Shown one piece after another: positions 25,525 through 34,044 of a DNA stretch of 64,000 nt. Origin of the DNA: CAZRCZ01 sp964598765 (GTDB lineage Bacteria; Sumerlaeota; Sumerlaeia; MVZB01; JAJFLK01). The first letter of the stretch is position 1. Each line of letters starts with the position of its first letter. The notes below the pieces were generated by a model that made no database searches, was not told the DNA's origin, and saw only the letters and a program-made list of their open reading frames with translations. The DNA is taken from positions 1-64,000 of the forward strand of contig CAZRCZ010000013.1 in assembly GCA_964598765.1 (NCBI GenBank), given 5' to 3'. A program made the translations under genes and the position numbers.

Positions 25525-27348
25525 ATGTCCCGCTGGATTTTCCGTCCTTGGTTTTGGATCGCGTTTGCCGTCGTTGTTTATTCGCCGTGGATGGACGTCG
25601 AGGTTGGACAAGGAAACGTCGCCAGCGATCTGGCGGCCATCGAAAGTCTGGTCGAGCGGGGCACGTTCTTCATCAACGATTCCACCTTCTTCGACACACT
25701 GGACAAGTTCAAGCGCGAAAATCACTTCTTTTCCCAAAAATCCCCGATCTTCCATTTGGTCGGCGCGGCGATTTATGCGCCGTTGCGCCAATACGGTTTC
25801 AGCTTGTCAAAGGATGCGTCCCTTTGCCTGCGCGTTATGATTTTTGTCATGGTCATCCTGCCGATGGGTTGGCTTTTGTGGTTAATCTTCGATCATCCAT
25901 GGATGCGCGATCATTCCACGCGATTCCGGATTCTTCTCACGCTGGCGTTTGCTTTGGGTTCATTGCTGACCCCTTTCGCGGTGACTTTCAATCACTATGT
26001 TCCCGCGTCAACTTTCTTAATGTTGGCCGTGAATCGCTTGTGCCTCCCTCAATCCTCAATCCGAAATCCGCAATCCGCCACCGCGTTGGGATTCTGGATT
26101 TCGGCGAGTTTGGCTTGCGACGTGGCTCCGGCGTTTCTCTTGGGATTGGCGGTGATCGGAGCTTTGAAATGGCAATGGTTGCGCGAGGTCGAACATCGGA
26201 AATTGATCACGAAGCAAGTGATCGGATTGCTCATCGGCGCCGCTCCGCTACTGCTCCTTTATGCGGCGTTGAACACGCGAATTCTCGGTTCGCCGTTTCC
26301 TCCCAACTTGCACGAGGGGAAAATGCTGTATTACCCCGGTTCGTATTGGTCCGAATTGAAGGCGAAGGCGGAACGCGGAGAGCCGACGTATTATCAGGCG
26401 TCCTACTCACGCCGCCTTATTCATTCCACGGTGGGGCACAAGGGAATTTATTGGATGATGCCATTGCTGATCCCGGCCACGATAATCGCGGCTCGTTCGG
26501 CGATCCGACGACGCGAAGGTGGGCAACTTGCGCTTGCCTTTGCATCTTTCCCTCCTTTGACCATCGCCGTGGTGATGTATTGGGCGTTCGATCTAAGCGG
26601 CGGCGCGTATGGGATTCGTCATTGCTTTGCGACCATTCCGCCGCTTTTTTGCGTTTTGGGTCTTTGGAATCGAACCGAGCATGACGGATGGAAGTGGGTC
26701 GGGAAAACCTTCTGGCCGTTTGGAATTTGGGGATGTCTCATTGCATGGATCGGCACCATCAACCCTTGGTCCCATAACACCTTTTCCGCCTATCCCCCCT
26801 TGGAGAATCTCGCCCGGGTTTCGCTTCATCATTCCAATCGTCTGCCGACAGATTGGATTGCTCCTCTCATCAGGACGACGTCCGTAACTCCGGCCAACGG
26901 CTGGCTCGATTTGGGAATTGAGCAGGCGGCGCAAGGTCGGCTAAAAGAAGCCGAATCGAGTCTGAAGGAAGCCGTCGGCTCCGATCCTCAAATTCCTTTG
27001 CCTTATTATCATTTGGGTATCGTGCAAGACAGGCAATCGCATTCCGCCGACGCGATTGCAACCTATGAGACGCTACTCAAACTGGACGAGAAAAACGTAG
27101 GCGCTTGGAACAATCTTGGGGTGTTTGCGCTCCGGAGCGGGCGACTGGAGTTGGCCGAAGCGGCTTACGCCCGTTCGCTTCAAATCGCGCCGGATAATGT
27201 CTCCGCCGTTGTGGGGATGTTATGGCTCGATCAAGCCAAAGGCAAAGCGGATCCCAACTCGCCCAAATTGGCCGACGCGCTCAGGCGTTATCCCCACGAC
27301 CCGCGCCTTGAAAATTTGGCGCGGGCCTGGGGACGAACGATACCTTGA
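25525..27348 (+). CDS. Polytopic membrane protein with C-terminal TPR repeats
   Basis: A 607-residue protein. Residues 1-about 430 have eight or more hydrophobic segments (PWFWIAFAVVVYSPWMDV, LRVMIFVMVILPMGWLLWLIF, FGIWGCLIAWIGTINPW), with an extracytoplasmic loop resembling those of dolichol-phosphate-mannose-type transferases. Residues about 450-600 are tetratricopeptide repeats (LDLGIEQAAQGRLKEAESSL, YHLGIVQDRQSHSADAIATY, NNLGVFALRSGRLELAEAAY). The architecture recalls two other genes in this window (9803-12850 and 52947-55328). Function unknown; glycan or lipid transfer at the membrane is possible. A short dispersed repeat encodes part of one loop (SSIRNPQSA, residues about 175-184). Confidence 0.65.
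   Translation: MSRWIFRPWFWIAFAVVVYSPWMDVEVGQGNVASDLAAIESLVERGTFFINDSTFFDTLDKFKRENHFFSQKSPIFHLVGAAIYAPLRQYGFSLSKDASLCLRVMIFVMVILPMGWLLWLIFDHPWMRDHSTRFRILLTLAFALGSLLTPFAVTFNHYVPASTFLMLAVNRLCLPQSSIRNPQSATALGFWISASLACDVAPAFLLGLAVIGALKWQWLREVEHRKLITKQVIGLLIGAAPLLLLYAALNTRILGSPFPPNLHEGKMLYYPGSYWSELKAKAERGEPTYYQASYSRRLIHSTVGHKGIYWMMPLLIPATIIAARSAIRRREGGQLALAFASFPPLTIAVVMYWAFDLSGGAYGIRHCFATIPPLFCVLGLWNRTEHDGWKWVGKTFWPFGIWGCLIAWIGTINPWSHNTFSAYPPLENLARVSLHHSNRLPTDWIAPLIRTTSVTPANGWLDLGIEQAAQGRLKEAESSLKEAVGSDPQIPLPYYHLGIVQDRQSHSADAIATYETLLKLDEKNVGAWNNLGVFALRSGRLELAEAAYARSLQIAPDNVSAVVGMLWLDQAKGKADPNSPKLADALRRYPHDPRLENLARAWGRTIP
26049..26078 (+). repeat. Dispersed AATCCGCAATCC-type repeat inside coding sequence
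   Basis: The run caatcctcaatccgaaatcc continuing gcaatccgcc is of a kind often found in intergenic DNA as repeated AATCCG units. Here it is in frame and encodes SSIRNPQSA in a membrane-protein loop. Confidence 0.5.
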
Positions 27349-27362
27349 CTCGAAGACTGTGA

Positions 27363-27806
27363 TTATTTCCCTTTGGAAACGTAGCGGCCGTCGGAAGTCC
27401 GAGTGATCTCCGGCGACATCCGCCGAACACCGTGAAGGATCTGGACGTAAAGCCCCTTCGGCTTGCGTCCCTTATAGAGGGCCTGTTTCAGGACGCCGTC
27501 GCGGATTTGCGACAAACGCAGGGGACCGCGAGTATGCGCGAACACCCGGCGAATCGCCTTGGGCAGGGAGCCTCGCGGGACTTTTTGGGCTTTGCCGGTT
27601 CCCGCTTCTTTCTTCACTCCGCTCCGGGCGGCCCGGCTTTTCCCCTTTTCGGAGGCGGCTCCGAGCGCCTTTTCCAATTCCCCGGCCGCTTGGGCGATTT
27701 TGCGGACGATCGGCTCCAAATTCTGAACGACGTGCCGGCGCATGGATGCCGACAATTCCGCGATCAGTTCGCCGGCGCTTCTTTGATGTTTCGCCATAAT
27801 CTTCAA
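27363..27806 (-). CDS. Hypothetical protein with C-terminal winged-helix-like region
   Basis: A 147-residue basic protein that I do not recognise. The N-terminal half is helical (ELIAELSASMRRHVVQNLEPIVRKIAQAAGELEKAL) and leads to a low-complexity Lys/Ala/Gly linker. The C-terminal half (RGSLPKAIRRVFAHTRGPLRLSQIRDGVL to SDGRYVSKGK) looks like a small winged helix or related DNA-binding fold: a helix, the GPLRLSQIRD helix-turn entry, and a terminal beta strand. This suggests a chromatin-like or regulatory role but is only a resemblance. Starts TTG 27806 or ATG 27797 are both possible. It converges with the TPR membrane gene. Confidence 0.6.
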   Translation of the reverse strand: MKIMAKHQRSAGELIAELSASMRRHVVQNLEPIVRKIAQAAGELEKALGAASEKGKSRAARSGVKKEAGTGKAQKVPRGSLPKAIRRVFAHTRGPLRLSQIRDGVLKQALYKGRKPKGLYVQILHGVRRMSPEITRTSDGRYVSKGK

Positions 27807-28001
27807 CCATTCCTTTCCTGAATCCTATGTAATGAATCGGATGTGCGACCGCCGTTTACAATGCCCTTTGTCAGCTCTTGTGTCACCACGGTAGCATTCG
27901 CGCCTCGTCGGACGCGGATTTCAATTCATCCATTCGGGAGGGAGTATCAATCGAATCGCTAAAAGGTGTCAAGTCCCAACTTCCTCCGGTGTGACTCACG
28001 G

Positions 28002-28173
28002 GTCATTCCACTCTTCCGATGGGACGTAAGATCAGTAGTATTAGGACGCCAACGGCGTCCCGCACCACAGCCCAAGGTTGCCGAGCGGAGCGAGGCTACC
28101 TTGAGACATTTGTCATACCGTCACAACCCCAACGGGGTTGCGCAAATTCTCGGATGAATGAATTGCGCCCCGG
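28002..28173. repeat. Structured dispersed element, copy 1
   Basis: About 170 bp sharing long blocks with 40945-41119: cttccgatggga, ggacgccaayggcgtcccgc, acagcccaaggttg, gagcggagcgaggctacctt, and tgaattgcrcccc at the end. Internal stems GACGCC/GGCGTC and CAACCCC/GGGGTTG are conserved with compensating variation. It starts right at the SDR gene stop. Confidence 0.85.
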
Positions 28174-28174
28174 C

Positions 28175-28912
28175 TTACTTCAAATGCCTTCCTCCGTCAA
28201 CGCGGATACATTCGCCGGTGACAAAATCGGTTTCAATGAGGGAGAGAACGGCCTTAACGATTTCTCCCGGACCGCCCCAACGAGCAAGCGGCGTGGAGCG
28301 GATGGAGGCTTGTCGCTCCTCCGCGCTCATGTCCTCGGGCGGAAGGATAGGACCGGGAGCGATGCAGTTCACCAAGATTTCGGGCGCGAGTTCCAATGCC
28401 AGCGCCTGAGTCAATCCAAGCACGGCCATCTTTGCCGTGTAATAGGGAAGATAGCCTTGGTATCGCGGACGCCCGCTCACGGCAAGCCAATCCGAAAAAT
28501 TAATGATCCTTCCCGCTCCTTGGCGTCGCATGTGGGGAACGGCGGCGAGAGCCATGAGGTAGCTTCCGCGCGCGTCCGTATTCATGGCTGTATCCCATGC
28601 TTGGGTGTCGAGCGAATCGAACTGGCGACTCTCATAGAGAGACGCCATATTGATGAGAATATCAATATGGCCAAGTTTTTGAGCCGCTAGCTCGACGAGC
28701 AAAGGGATTGCCTGCGGATCGGAAACGTCGCCTTGAAATATCTCGGCTGTTCCCCTCTCGGTTCGGATGCGTTCCGCCGTCGCTTCGGCTTGGGCGCGCG
28801 ATTTGCGATAAACCAAACCGACACTCACGCCGCGTCGGGCAAGTTCTTCCGCGACCGCGGCGCCGATTCGCGCCCCGCCCGTGATCAAAGCGACTTTGCC
28901 TTGGATGTCCAT
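28175..28912 (-). CDS. Short-chain dehydrogenase/reductase, pteridine reductase-like
   Basis: A 245-residue NAD(P)H-dependent SDR. The cofactor motif is ALITGGARIGAAVAEELARRG (residues 8 onwards), with GGAR-I-G resembling FolM/pteridine reductases rather than the classical GGASGIG. The catalytic residues are seen as Ser in IINFSDWLAVSG and Tyr-x3-Lys in PYYTAKMAVLGLTQALALEL. The substrate end matches NCIAPGPILPP and the C-terminus GECIRVDGGRHL is standard. It could reduce dihydropteridines or another carbonyl. Its stop is next to dispersed element copy 1. Confidence 0.85.
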   Translation of the reverse strand: MDIQGKVALITGGARIGAAVAEELARRGVSVGLVYRKSRAQAEATAERIRTERGTAEIFQGDVSDPQAIPLLVELAAQKLGHIDILINMASLYESRQFDSLDTQAWDTAMNTDARGSYLMALAAVPHMRRQGAGRIINFSDWLAVSGRPRYQGYLPYYTAKMAVLGLTQALALELAPEILVNCIAPGPILPPEDMSAEERQASIRSTPLARWGGPGEIVKAVLSLIETDFVTGECIRVDGGRHLK

Positions 28913-28980
28913 CTTGCATTTGCATGGCGATCCATGCCGAGGTCCCGACGATCAGGCATGAAGTCGAAACGGCTAAGAAT

Positions 28981-30273
28981 CTAATTCTTCGCCGCGGTCG
29001 CGTTGGCGGTTTTTGCGATGAGCAAATTCTCATCGTCCACCGTGTAATCCATCCAGCCGATCATCATTTCCTCGAAGCTTTGCTCGCCGAAATGGACCGG
29101 CTTGTTCGGGTCGAAATAGTCGCGCCCTTTGCCCTTTTGCTGTGTGTTGTCGAAATGGGCAACGCAATCAATTCTCGTCCCGGCCGGGAGCTTCATCGGT
29201 TTGTCGAGGTAATAATAGACTTGCCAATCGAAATTATACCTCGGCGTCGAGAGAATGATTTCCTGCTTTCCGTCCGGATAAACGACGGTGTATTGGAAAT
29301 CCTTCCCGCGATAGTGCATGTGCGGCATCATGCTGATCATTGTCACGCTCTTGTCAAACGTGTAGGTGGACTTCACCTCGTAATTGGGATCATTGGGCGG
29401 GATGAGAAAGCTCACGTTGGCGATTCCCCGCGTGATGACCTGCTTTTGCACAGGATCCTTCTGGAAAATGAACCCGACGTAGGAACGGTCCTTGGCGGCC
29501 TTGCCGTTGGTCGTGTAGTGAAGTTGGAAAACAATTGTCGCGCCCCGCTTGAGTAATTTTCCCTGTCCCGACTCATACCGCGAAGGGGTGTTGCCGGGGG
29601 AAAGCGCGCCCAACAGTCCCGTGCCGAGCATTCCCGGATCGTCGGGCAATTGAACGCCATCCTTCGGATTACGGACATACATGACGATGTGATGGACGAC
29701 ATCGAGATTACCAGCACGCGCTTCCATCGCTTGAATGTATTTGTCCTCGCCGAAGTCGGTCTTGACCATGAAGTATTGATACGGGACCGAGCCGGTGGCC
29801 GGCACCTCAAAATCTTTTCCCATGTCCAGAATCACGTCGGGTTGACCGATCTGCCAACCTTCAGCGAACTGTTTGGGGGGAGGCAGGTCTTTCGGATCGC
29901 CCTCCGGCGCTCCTGCGTCAATCCACGAGGCGAGCGTTTTGATCTCGTCCTCAGGCATGGTCAGGTCATTCTTAAACTTTCCGTAGTGCGGGTCGGCGTG
30001 CCACGGCGGCATGGTGTGCTCCGTGACGGCCTTCCTGATGGATTTCACCCAAGGGCGAACCTCGGCGTAATTCATCAATCCCATCGGGGTGAACTGGACA
30101 CCGGTCCGATGGCAATTCTGGCAACGATTTTGGAAGATGCGGACGACTTCCTTGTTAAACGTCGGAGCCGCTGTGGATGCGGTGTCATCCGCGCCAGCCA
30201 TGCCGGCGAAATTTGACAGAGCGACCAAACCCGTCGCCAAGGTTGCGTTGCGAAGCCATTGGTTCAATGCCAT
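28981..30273 (-). CDS. Secreted cytochrome c / copper monooxygenase-like protein, paralogue
   Basis: Second member of the family found at 12864-14174. ATG 30273 has GGGAGGAG eight bases upstream. It gives a signal peptide ending near SNFAGMAGA. The haem motif CQNCH is followed by RPWVKSIRKAVTEHTMPPWHADP and LASWIDAGAPEGDP, both nearly identical in the paralogue. Likely copper ligands are in DVVHHIVMY, FQLHYTTNGK and PHMHYRGKDF. Typical length (430 residues). It lies alone, divergent from the ExbB/ExbD operon with 271 bp between the starts. Oxidative modification of an extracytoplasmic substrate is inferred from the fold; substrate unknown. Confidence 0.8.
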   Translation of the reverse strand: MALNQWLRNATLATGLVALSNFAGMAGADDTASTAAPTFNKEVVRIFQNRCQNCHRTGVQFTPMGLMNYAEVRPWVKSIRKAVTEHTMPPWHADPHYGKFKNDLTMPEDEIKTLASWIDAGAPEGDPKDLPPPKQFAEGWQIGQPDVILDMGKDFEVPATGSVPYQYFMVKTDFGEDKYIQAMEARAGNLDVVHHIVMYVRNPKDGVQLPDDPGMLGTGLLGALSPGNTPSRYESGQGKLLKRGATIVFQLHYTTNGKAAKDRSYVGFIFQKDPVQKQVITRGIANVSFLIPPNDPNYEVKSTYTFDKSVTMISMMPHMHYRGKDFQYTVVYPDGKQEIILSTPRYNFDWQVYYYLDKPMKLPAGTRIDCVAHFDNTQQKGKGRDYFDPNKPVHFGEQSFEEMMIGWMDYTVDDENLLIAKTANATAAKN

Positions 30274-30314
30274 TGGTCGTTCTCCTCCCAAAAAATACTC
30301 TTAACGATGTTGAT

Positions 30315-30393
30315 CCTAACCTTTTTTAAGCGGAAGACGCAAGTCCTCATCCCCCCGATATGGAATGACTTGCAACCCGGCGTAAAGGTTAGG
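30315..30393. promoter_or_regulatory. Nested inverted repeats upstream of the ExbBD operon
   Basis: Outer arms CCTAACC (30315-30321) and GGTTAGG (30387-30393); inner arms GCAAGTC (30339-30345) and GACTTGC (30367-30373). All four arms are perfect 7-mers. Could be a structured leader or a regulator site between the divergent genes; no known class recognised. Confidence 0.4.
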
Positions 30394-30544
30394 CTGGAAA
30401 GATGAAAATTGCGCGGATGCTAGTTTTTTCAATCCCGTCCTTGGATAGGATTGGAGGGTTAGTCGTGTTGGATTCCAAATCGGCTTGTTTCCCTATCCGG
30501 CTTACGGGTATGCTTGGGGCGTGAAGGTGGGATCCGAACAAGTC

Positions 30545-31858
30545 ATGACCCTGCCGCCCGACACGGCGGAAACGTTCGTTGAGAAGCGGGGAGGATGGAT
30601 TATTTCCATCGTCTTTCATTTGTGCGTTTTCATTCTGCTTTTCAATCAGGCTCTGCCCTCCATCGAAAAATCGGTCGCAGTTCCCGCGGAGCCGATTCGA
30701 GTCGTTCTATTGGAGCCGATTTTTCCCGCAAGCGAAGCGAATTCAGTCATGGCGCAATCGCCGATACCTCCGACGACCGGTGCCGAGCCAAACGCCACCG
30801 CGAATACACCCGTTCCTCCGTCCCCTTCCAAGCCCCCCATGATGATTCCCCAAGAAGCCGCGCAGACCTCCTCGCAAAGCGCCGAGCAACCGACGCAAGG
30901 AAGCGATGGAGAACCTCGGATTTCAGCCGCGGCCTCGTTCGATCCGGCCAAGGCTACCGAAGGACCGGAAAACAATAAATCCGCAGAAGCCGCCGAGGAG
31001 CGCGCGGAAAAATCAACCGAGCCGGACCAACCAGCAACATCTTCCCCTTCGGTCGTTCTGCCTGAAAACCCGACCAAGCCTGCCGGAGTCGAAGGAGCAG
31101 TCAAACCGCTGGAGAAGGTCGGCGCGCCGACGGACCCACCTCGAGCGGAAGAAGGCATCCAACTTCAGAAACCCGCCCAAGAGATGACCGAAATCATCCC
31201 GGTCGAAAAAAATCTTCCCCCCGGAAATTCGGGAATGGAGAATCAGGAAAACGGCGGTGCATCGGGAACGCAGGATGCGGAACAATTGAAGGAGCAATTG
31301 CGGACACAACGCGACGCCGTGCGCAAACAGAACGAACGAACCGCCAAGGAGGGATCGGCGGAGATAGCCCAACGCCTTCAAGCCGCGTCAGTTTCGCAGA
31401 AGGCTAAGAAGTGGCTCGCCTCGACCGACGGCGCGAAGGAAGGGGTCGTCCGCAGTCTGGAGATTTCGGATGTGGGGGGAGAAGTCGCCGACCGCGTGTT
31501 GGATCGGTATGGCATCAAAATCATGGTCGAATACATGGATGGGAAACCCAAGGGCTATAGCTTCCTCAATCAGGCCCAAACCGCCGGCGGAACATATTTC
31601 AACCGTTCGGGACAGGGTGTTTTTCAGGTGTTCAGTTACTCGCAGGCCGCCGTGGCGAAGATGATGCAACTGGAAGTGGCGGAATTGCAAAGGCGCGGAA
31701 TGGACCCCGCGCGAACGCGCGTCATCGAGGTCCATTACGGCATCGTTCAGACGACGGCAGGATACGATTTGGGGATTAAAAAGATGGACGCGATCCCGAA
31801 TGCCGTCGAGGAAAAAACCGCTCCCTCCGAAAAAAGTCCGAACTCGCCGGAGCATTAG
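30545..31858 (+). CDS. ExbBD-associated periplasm-spanning protein, TonB-like in layout
   Basis: About 437 residues. A single N-terminal membrane helix (GGWIISIVFHLCVFILLF, residues about 18-35) is followed by some 230 residues rich in Pro, Ala and Glu, then a short coiled coil (EQLKEQLRTQRDAVRKQNERTAKE) and a compact C-terminal domain with SQKAKKWLASTDGAK...VLDRYGIKIMVEYM and TRVIEVHYGIVQTTAGYDLGIKKM. Position directly before exbB and exbD, and the topology, mark it as the energy-transducing partner, but the C-terminal domain lacks the TonB signature I can recognise. ATG 30545 is the likely start; GTG 30522 would lengthen it slightly. Confidence 0.7.
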   Translation: MTLPPDTAETFVEKRGGWIISIVFHLCVFILLFNQALPSIEKSVAVPAEPIRVVLLEPIFPASEANSVMAQSPIPPTTGAEPNATANTPVPPSPSKPPMMIPQEAAQTSSQSAEQPTQGSDGEPRISAAASFDPAKATEGPENNKSAEAAEERAEKSTEPDQPATSSPSVVLPENPTKPAGVEGAVKPLEKVGAPTDPPRAEEGIQLQKPAQEMTEIIPVEKNLPPGNSGMENQENGGASGTQDAEQLKEQLRTQRDAVRKQNERTAKEGSAEIAQRLQAASVSQKAKKWLASTDGAKEGVVRSLEISDVGGEVADRVLDRYGIKIMVEYMDGKPKGYSFLNQAQTAGGTYFNRSGQGVFQVFSYSQAAVAKMMQLEVAELQRRGMDPARTRVIEVHYGIVQTTAGYDLGIKKMDAIPNAVEEKTAPSEKSPNSPEH

Positions 31859-31863
31859 CAGAC

Positions 31864-32634
31864 GTGGAAAACTTTCTTCAGGTCTATGTCACCAACGGCG
31901 GATTGTTGCTGATCGTCGTCCTGATTCCGTGCTCGATTCTCTTGGTGGCTTCGACGGTGCAGACCTTGATCCGCCTGCGGGCTTCACGGGTGATGCCCGC
32001 CTACCTGCTGGAGAAGGCGCGCTCCGCCGCGAGCAAGAGCGACCGCCTCGCCTACTCGAAAAATCTCGAAGGCCAAAGCAGTCCGCTGGCGCGCGCCCTC
32101 GCCCTGACGCTCAAGCAGTTGGACCTGCGGAGCGGACATCGCCCCCATCGCCATCACGTCGAGGCGGTTGCGGTCCAAGCCATCGCCCACGTGGCCGACG
32201 ATCTGTACGAGGACCTCGCGGTTTTTTCGATTCTTTACACGGTCGGGCCGTTGCTCGGATTGTTGGGGACGATTTTGGGCATGGTGAAATCGTTCGGCAG
32301 TTTCGGCTTGATGTCGGAGAAGAGCCTCGGCGTCTTGTCACTCGGCATTCAGGAGGCGTTGGTCAATACCTTGTGGGGACTGGTGATCGCGATTCCGGCT
32401 TTCGTCGCCGCGCAGGTTTTCCAATCGCGGATTCGCCGATACGAGCGAATGCAATTGCCGGAAAAGGTCATGCAAATCGTCGCCGTTTTGTTCGCCCCCC
32501 CCGGCTCCGAATCGTTGGCGAAGCTTGAGGAAGAACACCTCGAAGAAGATTCGGACGGCGGTGCGGCATCTTCCGCGCGCGGCTCGGTCCGTCCATCTTC
32601 TCCGCCCGTGGAAGTGGAGCGGCAACTCCGATGA
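31864..32634 (+). CDS. exbB: ExbB/TolQ-type proton channel
   Basis: MotA/TolQ/ExbB proton-channel protein of 256 residues that, with ExbD, converts proton flow into movement of a periplasm-spanning partner. Three membrane helices: GGLLLIVVLIPCSILLVASTV (about 12-32), FSILYTVGPLLGLLGTILGMVKSF (about 122-145, the family's hallmark Gly-rich segment) and QEALVNTLWGLVIAIPAFVAA (about 162-182). Start is GTG at 31864, five bases after the upstream stop. It overlaps exbD as ATGA. The C-terminal tail is acidic. Confidence 0.9.
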   Translation: MENFLQVYVTNGGLLLIVVLIPCSILLVASTVQTLIRLRASRVMPAYLLEKARSAASKSDRLAYSKNLEGQSSPLARALALTLKQLDLRSGHRPHRHHVEAVAVQAIAHVADDLYEDLAVFSILYTVGPLLGLLGTILGMVKSFGSFGLMSEKSLGVLSLGIQEALVNTLWGLVIAIPAFVAAQVFQSRIRRYERMQLPEKVMQIVAVLFAPPGSESLAKLEEEHLEEDSDGGAASSARGSVRPSSPPVEVERQLR

Positions 32635-33056
32635 ATCTGAGTTCTCCGAGAGATCGGCGGCGAAGAATTTTGGGGCCGGGCATCGTGCTGACTCCGTTGC
32701 TCGACGTGATCTTAAATCTGGTTTTCTTCTTTCTCGTGGCGACGGAGATTCGCAAAACCGAAGTGGCGATGGAGGTCAAACTTCCCGCCTCCGAAACGGC
32801 GAGTCTCCTCAAAACCAAAGACCGTCCCGCCGTTCTGCTCGACGCGCAGGGCAAAATTTATTTTCGGGGACTTGAAGTGACCGAGAACGAATTGGAATCG
32901 GCCATGCGGGGGATCGTCGCCGGGGGAACGACCGAAATGGACATCCGCGGCGACGCGCAGGTGAACCTTGGCAAGGTGGTCCATCTCATGGACGTCTGTC
33001 GTCGCGCCGGATTGAAGGCGGTCAATTTCGACGCGGAGAAGAAAACCCAACCCTAG
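32631..33056 (+). CDS. exbD: ExbD/TolR-type biopolymer transport protein
   Basis: A 141-residue ExbD/TolR protein with one N-terminal helix containing the proton-conducting aspartate in TPLLDVILNLVFFFLVAT (Asp25). The periplasmic domain follows (RPAVLLDAQGKIYFRGLEV, MDIRGDAQVNLGKVVHLMDVCRRAGLKAVNF), typical of the family. Its start overlaps exbB by four bases. A 44-bp gap separates it from the NfeD-like gene. Confidence 0.92.
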   Translation: MNLSSPRDRRRRILGPGIVLTPLLDVILNLVFFFLVATEIRKTEVAMEVKLPASETASLLKTKDRPAVLLDAQGKIYFRGLEVTENELESAMRGIVAGGTTEMDIRGDAQVNLGKVVHLMDVCRRAGLKAVNFDAEKKTQP

Positions 33057-33099
33057 AGCGGCTCTCCGCCGTTGATGAAGTCCGGCTTGTGATCGTGGC

Positions 33100-33606
33100 A
33101 TGATCCTCCTCGTCTTCCTTCTCATCTTCGTCGGCGTTTTCGCTCTTTTTCTGGAGGCCGCGCTTCCGCATGGCCTCTCGTTCCTAATCGGATTCGGACT
33201 GATCTCGCTGGCCGCTTATTTGTCGTATCAGGACGTCGGCGTCGTGATGGCCGTTCTCTATTGTTTCGCGGGCATCGCTGTCTCCTCCTTTCTTTCCTAC
33301 AAAATTTTCCGCACGAGTCTCCGCCAATTCGCTCTCTCTCCTCCCAAGAAGAAGACGGGGCAGGATTCCAACCTGTCGCAATCTCAAGGCTTGGATGAAT
33401 CCGAACGAACCCCTCAAATCGGCGACGCGGCGCGGGTCGTTCAGCCGCTTCGACCGACGGGATCCGTCGAATGGGAAGGGCGGCGTCTGGCCGCGCGCGC
33501 CAACTCGCCGGAGAAGGAGATTCCGGCGGGAGCCACGGTCCGGATTCGGGGGAAAGATTCTAGCTTCTACGTCGTCGAGGAACCACGCGACGAAACAGAG
33601 CCATAG
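33100..33606 (+). CDS. NfeD-like membrane protein
   Basis: A 168-residue protein with two to three N-terminal helices (LLVFLLIFVGVFALFLEAAL, SFLIGFGLISLAAYLSY, VVMAVLYCFAGIAVSSFLSYKIF) and a C-terminal OB-fold (IGDAARVVQPLRPTGSVEWEGRRLAARA...GATVRIRGKDSSFYVVEE). The LRPTGSVEWEG block is the NfeD signature. NfeD proteins partner with membrane serine proteases or SPFH/flotillin proteins; neither is encoded next to it. Same direction as the exb genes, so it may be their last operon member. Confidence 0.85.
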   Translation: MILLVFLLIFVGVFALFLEAALPHGLSFLIGFGLISLAAYLSYQDVGVVMAVLYCFAGIAVSSFLSYKIFRTSLRQFALSPPKKKTGQDSNLSQSQGLDESERTPQIGDAARVVQPLRPTGSVEWEGRRLAARANSPEKEIPAGATVRIRGKDSSFYVVEEPRDETEP

Positions 33607-34044
33607 GAATCGAACATTCGTTCGAACCGATTGCGCGGAGGCATGCCGGACATTTTCGAAGATGATCCGATCCGCGAGCGTAATCGAGCATCCAAACAGC
33701 GCCGATCTCGCGCCGGATCGCCCTCTCACGGTTGCGGCCGGTATCTCGCTTCAAATTCAGAAACCCGCTTCCCATCATTCCGCACAGCTTAGGAATTGAC
33801 ACGCGGCTTCGAATGGCTACAATCAAACTCGGAGAGGCAAGTGAGGCCGCGTCCCCAAACGGCGCGGCTTCGGTGAGTTGTCGGGATAGGAAAAATTTGA
33901 AGGCGTGAAAAGGCATGAGTCGGGAATAATCCCGTTTTCTCATCCTTTAAGGATCGCTTTAAGTGGTGATGGGTCGCACGTTCGGCCCGATTCGCGGCAT
34001 TTGGAAGCGACCGTCCCTGCTCACCTCGGTTCAGGACAATCATT
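33607..34044 (+). other. Intergenic region before ribosomal protein S1
   Basis: About 440 bp. Contains a possible 49-codon frame, ATG 33643 to TAG 33792 (MPDIFEDDPIRERNRASKQR and on), preceded by gcggaggc; it starts like a gene but has no recognised family. Further on is a hairpin with a T-run (33921-33937). The rest shows no gene or RNA that I can identify. Confidence 0.35.
33921..33937 (+). terminator. Short terminator- or attenuator-like hairpin
   Basis: CGGGA, loop ATAA, TCCCG, then TTTT. A five-pair stem is weak; could end the NfeD transcript or form part of the S1 leader. Confidence 0.35.

Noticed and set aside
33590..33630. tRNA T-arm-like GTTCGATTCC on the minus strand
   Set aside because: No acceptor, D-arm or anticodon stems could be fitted around it.
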